From Bacillota bacterium (GTDB lineage Bacteria > Bacillota > Clostridia > Lachnospirales > Lachnospiraceae): DNA of 64,000 bases. Below the pieces are notes generated by a model. The model saw nothing but the letters and a program-made list of their open reading frames with translations, was not told where the DNA came from and searched no databases. The stretch is from the NCBI GenBank assembly GCA_023442465.1, contig JAEZZQ010000026.1, forward strand, positions 1 to 64,000. The letters are read 5' to 3'. This document shows, in pieces, positions 58,652 through 64,000 of this stretch. Positions within the stretch are counted from its first letter, which is position 1. Each line of letters starts with the position of its first letter. A program made the position numbers and the translations under genes.

Positions 58652-59551
58652 ATGGATTTGCGAGATTGTACGATTTGTCCCAGAAACTGTCATGCGGACA
58701 GAATTGCCGGACAGATAGGATACTGCGGACAGACAATTGAAATAAAGGCTGCAAGGGCCGCTCTTCACATGTGGGAGGAACCTTGCATTTCAGGACAGAC
58801 CGGTTCAGGTACTGTCTTTTTTTCAGGCTGCAATATGGGCTGTGTGTTCTGCCAGAACCACACGATATCAAAAGGGATTACTGGAAAAGGCATATCCGTC
58901 CTGAGGCTTTCGGAGATTTTTCTTAATCTCCAGGAGCAAGGGGCATGCAATATCAATCTGGTTACGCCTTCCCACTTCGTTCCTCAGATAGTAAAAGCTT
59001 TGATAAAGGCAAAGGATATAGGCCTTTCCATTCCCGTGGTCTATAATACCAGTTCTTATGAAAAGGTAGAAACTTTAAAGTATCTGGAGGGCTTGGTGGA
59101 TATATATCTGCCCGACTTAAAGTACTTTTCTCCCGTTCTCAGCAAAAAATATTCTTACGCAGAAGATTATTTTTCCTATGCCAAACCAGCCATAGCAGAA
59201 ATGGTACGCCAGGCCGGAAGCCCCAAATTCTGCGGGGACTTGATGATAAAAGGAGTCATTGTCCGCCATTTGGCACTGCCGGGATGCATGAAGGACTCCA
59301 AAGCCATTCTGCGCTTTTTATATGAAACATATGGAAATGACATATACGTCAGCATTATGAATCAGTATACTCCCCTTCCTGAGTACCTGGATGCGGAACG
59401 TTTTCCCGAGCTGAACCGCACGCTTTCTCCTAAGGATTATGAGAAACTGGTGGATTATGCCATCACGCTGGGCATCGAAAGCGGATTTATCCAGGAAGGG
59501 AATACTTGCTTAGAAAGCTTCATTCCGCCGTTTAACTGCGACGGAATCTAA
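58652..59551 (+). CDS. pflX: PflX-like radical SAM protein
   Basis: 299 residues. N-terminal cysteines in DCTICPRNCHAD and I-G-Y-C-G suggest an extra Fe-S site, followed by the radical SAM motif FSGCNMGCVFCQN. The sequence ITGKGISVLRLSEIFLNLQ, the GACNINLVTPSHFVPQI segment and PDLKYFSPVLSKKYS are typical of the uncharacterised PflA-like group (COG1313, PflX). It is not a true pyruvate formate-lyase activase by context, since no pfl gene is near. Cytoplasmic; substrate unknown. The start at 58652 lacks a strong ribosome site (GGGATAACGG upstream). Confidence 0.85.
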   Translation: MDLRDCTICPRNCHADRIAGQIGYCGQTIEIKAARAALHMWEEPCISGQTGSGTVFFSGCNMGCVFCQNHTISKGITGKGISVLRLSEIFLNLQEQGACNINLVTPSHFVPQIVKALIKAKDIGLSIPVVYNTSSYEKVETLKYLEGLVDIYLPDLKYFSPVLSKKYSYAEDYFSYAKPAIAEMVRQAGSPKFCGDLMIKGVIVRHLALPGCMKDSKAILRFLYETYGNDIYVSIMNQYTPLPEYLDAERFPELNRTLSPKDYEKLVDYAITLGIESGFIQEGNTCLESFIPPFNCDGI

Positions 59552-59602
59552 GCGCGTAGCTTTCACCCTTCACATTTAACTTTTTGAGGTTAATATTTAT
59601 TA

Positions 59603-60853
59603 TCAAATCTTTACCTTTCGCAAATAATACCCGAATTTCCCAGGCTCTGCCTTGCCCCCTCTGCATTCGAAGGCTTCGAAGCCGAACATCAGGGCTACCA
59701 TTTTTTCCCGCTCATAATATACGCCCGGCACGCCCAGATAAAAACTTCCTGACGGGTCCGTCGCATCTTTTTCCTTTCCGAGAATAATATGCCTGTAATT
59801 ATAAAAGCCATGAAGCAGAAAGCTGTTGTTAGCCAGATGCTGGTAATCGCCGCTCATAATTACAAAGTCCTTGGGTTCTATGGAAACATATTGCCGCTCG
59901 TCTTCATAAGGATGCACTACGGGATAGACTTGCATGAGCTGCTGCCATTTGTCGCTCAGAATAGCGCTGTCCATATGTATTGTTTCTGCGGCCTCCATAC
60001 TTCCGGCCTTAAGCTCAGGCTGCGCCCCTTCTTTTTTTTCTGAAAAAGCTGCATCCGGTCCGCGCTTTTCGTCTCTTTCCTGTTCCAATCTGGTAATCTT
60101 CTCGGTGCTTCGTTTTTCATCTTTTTCCGGTTCCAGACGAGCAGCCTTCTCGATGCTTTGCTTTATTTTCTTATCCAAATCGAACCAGGTAACCTTTTCG
60201 ATGCCTTGCTTTTCCTTTTTTTCCGGCTCATGCCAAGCACCTTTTTCGGTACCTTGTTTTTCCTTTATTCCAGACTCACTCCAGGCACCTTTATCATCGC
60301 CTCGCTTTTCCTTTATTACGGGCTGGCTCCAGGCGCCTTTATCACTGCCTTGTTTTTCCTTTATTACGGACTCGCTTCTGGCATCTTTATCACTGCCTTG
60401 CTTTTCTTTTTTTTCAGATTCCCGCCAGATAATCTTTCCAAAGCCTTGCTTTTCCCCTTTTTCCGAATTGGGTTCGCTCTGTATGGCCGCCCGGCTCGTA
60501 TCTGCTTTTCGGAATACACCCTCTATCGTCTTTCCGTCAGATAAATCGATACGGAGACTTTCGATTTCTTCATAGGAAAGTGTATTTCGGTCATTTGCAC
60601 TCCTAAGGGGACCCGCCTGCCACTGCCCGGCACCCTTTTGAAGAAAGATTCTGCCTACCGCATACTCCTTCCCTGAGGGTGTAACCGCAAGGATGTCATA
60701 TTGCCTTTCCATCCATTCCTGAATTCCGTTTACGCGCATGTCCAGTGTGTAATCCCTTCCATGACATTCTGCGCGAACAAAGCCTGCATTTTTTATCTTA
60801 CTTCCATTGCTCATATAGGATAAATACACTATTTTCTTATCGTAATAAGCCAA
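59603..60853 (-). CDS. Lachnospiraceae-type protein with nine 16-residue tandem repeats (DUF6128-like)
   Basis: 416 residues from TTG 60853, set by AAGGAGG seven bases away (a TTG at 60859 overlaps it). Three parts. The N-terminal domain (1-128) of beta strands has Y-Y-D-K-K-I-V-Y-L-S-Y and VGRIFLQKGAGQW. A highly charged repeat region (130-273) consists of nine units of exactly 16 residues around x-K-x-E-K-Q-G-x-x-K-x-x-W-x-E. The C-terminal domain (about 285-416) has Y-P-V-V-H-P-Y-E-D and YQHLANNSFLLHGFYNYRHI, and ends in FGYYLRKV. The outer domains match an uncharacterised family from Lachnospiraceae. No signal peptide. Function unknown. Confidence 0.75.
   Translation of the reverse strand: MAYYDKKIVYLSYMSNGSKIKNAGFVRAECHGRDYTLDMRVNGIQEWMERQYDILAVTPSGKEYAVGRIFLQKGAGQWQAGPLRSANDRNTLSYEEIESLRIDLSDGKTIEGVFRKADTSRAAIQSEPNSEKGEKQGFGKIIWRESEKKEKQGSDKDARSESVIKEKQGSDKGAWSQPVIKEKRGDDKGAWSESGIKEKQGTEKGAWHEPEKKEKQGIEKVTWFDLDKKIKQSIEKAARLEPEKDEKRSTEKITRLEQERDEKRGPDAAFSEKKEGAQPELKAGSMEAAETIHMDSAILSDKWQQLMQVYPVVHPYEDERQYVSIEPKDFVIMSGDYQHLANNSFLLHGFYNYRHIILGKEKDATDPSGSFYLGVPGVYYEREKMVALMFGFEAFECRGGKAEPGKFGYYLRKVKI
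60035..60466 (-). repeat. Nine in-frame 48-bp tandem repeats
   Basis: The repeats encode residues 130-273 of the protein above, for example SEKKEKQGSDKDARSE, PVIKEKRGDDKGAWSE and SGIKEKQGTEKGAWHE. The middle copies are most alike and the outer ones more diverged, the usual pattern of repeat growth by slippage. Confidence 0.85.
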
Positions 60854-60931
60854 TTCCAATCCTCCTTCATTCTGTCGGCGGACAACTATGCCCTGTCACC
60901 TAATTTTATTCTGAAGGATTGTCATTTATTC

Positions 60932-61765
60932 CTATGAGCCGATAGGGAAATTGAGCTTCATCCATGCCCCTGCCAGCCTTATCCAGCCGGAGCAGTAAGG
61001 CACCAGCTCTATCCCTTCTTCGCCGCTGGTTTCTTCGTTTGCCAGAGAAAGGCCATGGCCTCCCACCGGATAAATGTGCATTTCAAAACTCACGCCTTGG
61101 GAATGGAGAGCCTGTGCAAATTTCATGCTGTTCTCCACAGGCACCGTCTGATCGGGAGCCGTATGCCACAGAAAGGTAATGGGAGTATCCCCATTCACCT
61201 GCGTTTCCAAGGATACGAGCTTCAAAGACTCTTCCTCATTGCTCTTTTCGCCCAACAGCATCTCAAAAGATCCCCTATGAGCATATTCGCCGGAGGTAAT
61301 GACCGGATAACATAGAATCTGTCCGTCAGGCCTTATATCCTCCGCTTTTCTTCCTATGGGACCGAAAACGAATTCCCGGTTCCAAAATACGCCAAGGCTG
61401 GCCGCCAGATGTCCTCCGGCTGAGCAGCCACAAGTAACTATCTTATTTGCATCCACATTCCATTCTTCCGCATGATCCCTGATAAATGCCACCGCACTGG
61501 CAAGTTCCATGACCGCTACGGGAAATACATTCGGCTCCACGCTGTATTCAATCAGGCAGGCATCATAACCCATGGAAAGGAATTGGAGCACGATGGGTTC
61601 CTTCTCTCTGTCGGAAATCATACTATACCCGCCTCCGCCGCAAACTATTACCATCGGACGCTTTTTCTCCGGTGCAACACTGATGTTATCGATGCGGTAT
61701 ACGGTAAGCTCGGCAGGTCCGGTCTTCTGACCGGGAACTGTAAGAAAATGGGATTGTATTATCAT
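60932..61765 (-). CDS. Alpha/beta hydrolase, esterase of the acetyl-xylan/BD-FAE type
   Basis: 277 residues. Oxyanion region V-I-V-C-G-G-G-G-Y-S, nucleophile elbow TCGCSAGGHLAASLG, acid Asp in LWHTAPDQTVP and base His in PVGGHGLSLA. This pattern is common in esterases that remove acetyl or feruloyl groups from plant polysaccharides; lipase/esterase COG0657-type enzymes share it. No signal peptide, so it acts on imported substrates or in the cytoplasm. It follows the rhamnose mutarotase gene on the same strand after 97 bases, so the two may act on a rhamnose-containing or acetylated sugar. Confidence 0.85.
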   Translation of the reverse strand: MIIQSHFLTVPGQKTGPAELTVYRIDNISVAPEKKRPMVIVCGGGGYSMISDREKEPIVLQFLSMGYDACLIEYSVEPNVFPVAVMELASAVAFIRDHAEEWNVDANKIVTCGCSAGGHLAASLGVFWNREFVFGPIGRKAEDIRPDGQILCYPVITSGEYAHRGSFEMLLGEKSNEEESLKLVSLETQVNGDTPITFLWHTAPDQTVPVENSMKFAQALHSQGVSFEMHIYPVGGHGLSLANEETSGEEGIELVPYCSGWIRLAGAWMKLNFPIGS

Positions 61766-61862
61766 AGGTATTCTCCTTTTTGTGAACGTTGAGTTGTTTG
61801 GTTATCGAAGTGTTGGCCTAAAAGGTTGCGAACCATTAGGCTTTGGCTATACTGCTCATAGC

Positions 61863-62174
61863 TTAGTCCAGATGAAAGACCGGATGCAAATCTATTGCTA
61901 CAGGGCTATTGTCAGGATTGGTCTCCATGATGTCTGCCATGTAATCCCACCATTGTCTATTGATTTGTGTTTCCGCACCTCTTGCCCAGAGGGCTTCATC
62001 CTCTATTTCAATATAGCCGAATAAGGTCAGGGTCTCTCTATCCAGAAAAATCGAATAATTCTTTCCTCCGTGTTCATGAATCATTTCCTGCATCTTAGGC
62101 CATAGTTCATTATGACGTTTCTCATATTCTGCTTCTTGTCCTGCAAATAACTTCATTTTAAATCCTTTATACAT
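61863..62174 (-). CDS. rhaM: L-rhamnose mutarotase
   Basis: 103 residues, the usual family length. K-G-F-K-M-K-L-F-A-G-Q-E-A-E-Y is the start; EKRHNELWPKMQEMIHEHGG holds the catalytic His, and YSIFLDRETLTLFGYIEIED and RQWWDYMADIM are conserved elements of the dimeric alpha-beta barrel. It interconverts alpha and beta L-rhamnose (or fucose). No other rhamnose gene is in the window, so it may serve a scavenging role with the neighbouring esterase. Confidence 0.93.
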   Translation of the reverse strand: MYKGFKMKLFAGQEAEYEKRHNELWPKMQEMIHEHGGKNYSIFLDRETLTLFGYIEIEDEALWARGAETQINRQWWDYMADIMETNPDNSPVAIDLHPVFHLD

Positions 62175-62307
62175 ACTTGATGCCTCCTGTTATTTGTGAA
62201 TATATTTGAGGGTTTGTTATTGAATCCGGCGGTCGGTTCTTATCCTGACGGGTTTAGATCGTATGGAAAAAAGCTTGAGCCATAAATTAAACCAGAATTT
62301 TAACTTG

Positions 62308-62721
62308 TTACTTTTTCAAATTATTTTCTTTACTAAAAAAGGCAGCTTCCAACATGTGGGATTCCTCTTGTGTACAAACGGCTTTACACTTTTCCCTATA
62401 TTCATCAGAACGTTTCAGCATATCTGTTATCTTTTCGCAAGGGAATTTCTTACATTGGTTACATTTCTCAACCTTATTTGTTTTTATGCAATCAACCAAT
62501 TGATATGTACACTGCTTATGTGATGAACAGCCCGTACACATTATCTCATCATTAGAAATAATACTATCTCTCCAACCTACCCGGAACCATAATTCTGCGA
62601 CTTTTGATAATTCTTCCTCATTTTTAGCGAGGTATCTGGGGCATTGAAGGCAATCATCCCCGCATAGTGTTATTATTTGCAATTTACCAGCCTCCTTACC
62701 AGTTAAATTATTTTTCTCCAA
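62308..62721 (-). CDS. DUF3795 cysteine-rich protein
   Basis: 137 residues with about eleven cysteines in pairs: LCGDDCLQCPRY, CTGCSSHKQC, DCIKTNKVEKCNQCKKFPCEK and V-C-T-Q-E. This pattern (C-G-x-x-C-x-x-C at the start and C-x-x-C-x-x-x-P-C) is DUF3795, which may bind zinc or an Fe-S cluster. The family is common in clostridia as short stand-alone genes without known role. It overlaps the methyltransferase gene before it by 14 bases, so the two are co-expressed. Confidence 0.87.
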   Translation of the reverse strand: MEKNNLTGKEAGKLQIITLCGDDCLQCPRYLAKNEEELSKVAELWFRVGWRDSIISNDEIMCTGCSSHKQCTYQLVDCIKTNKVEKCNQCKKFPCEKITDMLKRSDEYREKCKAVCTQEESHMLEAAFFSKENNLKK

Positions 62722-63469
62722 TCAAAAACAACCTCTTAAACGGAAATAGAATTTTACCATTTTTTTGATAAGAATATTCTCTTTCTATATTTTTCAATAC
62801 TTCCTTCATAAACATCTTTTGTTCGTCTTCATTCAATCTGCCAATATATGGACGTAATGCTGCACCCTTTAAGAAATCAAGAATTTTTTGATGGCTATCC
62901 ATTTCATGGAAGTAATCCGTTATCCATATAGAAATCTTACCGGTGGCCTTGGATAGTATCTCGTAATATTCTGACGCTGAATATATCATATATTTGCTAT
63001 CATCCATATCGCCAAATTTACCAGGGAATATACTTTCCGCGTTTATAATACACCGATTAGCCGGCATCTCTTCAAATAAAGGTATCTGAGCAGCAAATAC
63101 CCCGTCTCTGTTAAGCATATCAAATGAATTTAATATAAATTCTTCTTGATTGGGAATCCACTGTAAAAATGCATTGGAGAATATTAAGTCAAAGGTTCCC
63201 ATATCAGATAACGGTTTACCGCAGTCTCTTTGCACAAAAGATATGGAGGGCATACACTCTCTTGCCTTTTGCAGCATTTCTTCTGACAAATCAACACCAA
63301 CTATTTCAGCGTCTTTCCAAATGTTGAGAAGTGAGACTGTACTCATTCCGGTACCACAACCCACATCCAATATCCTCTTGAAGTTTTTATCATTCATTCG
63401 ATCCGCCAAATCAATGGATGGCTGCATTCTTTCTTTTCCGTATTGATTATAAACATCTGCATTCCACAT
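62708..63469 (-). CDS. Trans-aconitate 2-methyltransferase-like SAM methyltransferase
   Basis: 253 residues from ATG 63469, with GGGAG nine bases upstream. It starts W-N-A-D-V-Y-N-Q-Y-G-K-E-R-M-Q-P-S, the N-terminus of trans-aconitate methyltransferases, then SAM motif I ILDVGCGTGMSTVSLL, GVDLSEEMLQKA and the late FDLIFSNAFLQWIPN. C-terminal R-L-F-L-I-G-E-K is close to the usual end. It would methylate a carboxylate such as trans-aconitate, but class I methyltransferases change substrate easily. Coupled to the DUF3795 gene. Confidence 0.82.
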   Translation of the reverse strand: MWNADVYNQYGKERMQPSIDLADRMNDKNFKRILDVGCGTGMSTVSLLNIWKDAEIVGVDLSEEMLQKARECMPSISFVQRDCGKPLSDMGTFDLIFSNAFLQWIPNQEEFILNSFDMLNRDGVFAAQIPLFEEMPANRCIINAESIFPGKFGDMDDSKYMIYSASEYYEILSKATGKISIWITDYFHEMDSHQKILDFLKGAALRPYIGRLNEDEQKMFMKEVLKNIEREYSYQKNGKILFPFKRLFLIGEK

Positions 63470-63526
63470 AAAATAAGTCTCCCTTAAGTTGAGATTTTCC
63501 AGCAACACGAACCGGAAATGTGCAAT

Positions 63527-64000
63527 TTATTTTCTATCAGTCATCAAATCATATGAAATTAACTGCCGGGCCGGATGAAACTCAATGATTCCTATCCTGT
63601 TAATTTCTCCTTCAAAAGGTAATTCCATATTTGAAAGATATTGCATTGCATTCCCAAGTTTTTCTCTCTCAAATTCAATAGTTAATTGACAATCCGGCTT
63701 CCATATCCCTTGTTCGAAGAAATTTATATTGTATTGCTTCGCATATATGTCGCAACTGCTTCTAATTTTTCTTTGTAAATCAAGGATTTCAAAAGAAACT
63801 GCTATATCTATGCATATAAATGGCTTTTTATTTGGGTAGAAGCTATATGTCTTAAATTGAACAGGAATTGTTTTTAAACTTTCCGCCAATTCGGCAAGCA
63901 TTATTTTGGCCTTATCTAAATCTAACTGTTCATACATAACAAATTTTATATGAGGATTATTCTCCGAATTTATTAAATAATCATCAACCCCTGATCTTGC
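63527..64000 (-). CDS. 2H-phosphoesterase-like protein (2'-5' RNA ligase family), 5' end outside window
   Basis: The frame runs from the window edge to the stop at 63527. An ATG at 63937 lies inside it, but the codons before it (…NSENNPHIKFVMYEQ) continue the fold, so the true start is beyond 64000. N-P-H-I-K-F-V-M-Y corresponds to the first H-x-T/S motif of 2H phosphoesterases and KPDCQLTIEF to the second, where His is replaced by Asp and the spacing is loose. Both motifs depart from H-x-T, so catalytic activity is doubtful. Ends F-H-P-A-R-Q-L-I-S-Y. It lies 58 bases before the methyltransferase gene on the same strand. Confidence 0.6.
   Translation of the reverse strand, partial: ARSGVDDYLINSENNPHIKFVMYEQLDLDKAKIMLAELAESLKTIPVQFKTYSFYPNKKPFICIDIAVSFEILDLQRKIRSSCDIYAKQYNINFFEQGIWKPDCQLTIEFEREKLGNAMQYLSNMELPFEGEINRIGIIEFHPARQLISYDLMTDRK

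Noticed and set aside
59934..60575. Long plus-strand open frame of 213 codons, Phe/Ser-rich and repetitive
   Set aside because: It is the complement of the 48-bp repeats of the minus-strand gene; the repeat period keeps all frames open. No ribosome site and a low-complexity product.
61800..61835. Terminator in the gap between rhaM and the esterase gene
   Set aside because: GCCTA/TAGGC with an inner GGTT/AACC stem is present, but there is no T-run on the minus strand, so the two genes may still be co-transcribed.

Overview
The window looks like chromosome from a low-GC anaerobic Firmicute, most likely a Lachnospiraceae-type Clostridium. The signs are strong Shine-Dalgarno sites with frequent GTG/TTG starts, a long clostridial-type SRP RNA, a vanG-type cluster without obvious transposon ends, hybrid cluster protein with ferredoxins, GH65 phosphorylases with beta-phosphoglucomutase, and two sugar importers that lack their own ATPase. 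Every assignment here is read from sequence and remembered family features; no database search was run.

Layout. 1-2.7 kb: the end of an insertion sequence abuts the C-terminal remnant of a large, probably defence-type helicase; next comes an alpha/beta hydrolase behind a frame-broken MarR-like regulator. 2.9-8.1 kb: a small HTH protein, then a two-component system translationally coupled to an FtsX-type ABC exporter. 8.2-9.5 kb: a methyltransferase and a HEAT-like protein. 9.6-14.9 kb (minus strand): a vanG-like set vanR-vanS-vanY-vanG-vanT, with a candidate VanR site and a leader hairpin between vanS and vanY. 15.2-20.3 kb: AraC regulator divergent from a complete siderophore/haem-type ABC importer behind a highly symmetrical promoter. 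20.4-23.8 kb: a flavodoxin-ferredoxin fusion protein, then a DUF1538 membrane protein with two P-II-like proteins. 23.8-27.1 kb: flavodoxin, PadR, a NapH-like Fe-S membrane protein, and a membrane protein with its TetR regulator, around strong palindromic operators.

27.1-34.4 kb is an anaerobic/nitrosative-stress block: an Fnr-like regulator with an N-terminal cysteine cluster, DUF1858, DUF438 (hemerythrin-PAS), cupin, ferredoxin, hybrid cluster protein, a second Crp/Fnr regulator and a formate/nitrite channel. 34.5-37.3 kb: LysR regulator divergent from a SulP anion transporter.

37.5-49.7 kb is an alpha-glucan utilisation locus. A LacI repressor sits between a minus-strand arm (beta-phosphoglucomutase, membrane-anchored beta-helix glycosidase, discoidin protein) and, on its other side, a second minus-strand arm (sugar-binding lipoprotein, two permeases, two GH65 phosphorylases). 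Three near-identical 17-bp palindromes at the two promoter regions tie the arms together. 49.9-55.8 kb is a second sugar importer run by a YesM/YesN-type two-component system.

55.9-64 kb: a 106-bp near-perfect hairpin and G-rich tract before a 154-aa protein-kinase-like mini-protein, an NrdG-type activase, tadA, SRP RNA, a PflX-type radical SAM protein, a protein with nine 16-residue tandem repeats, an esterase, rhamnose mutarotase, a DUF3795 protein, a trans-aconitate-type methyltransferase, and a 2H-phosphoesterase-like gene cut by the window end. A palindromic intergenic repeat of about 80 bp occurs at 27.15, 27.27 and 57.52 kb.
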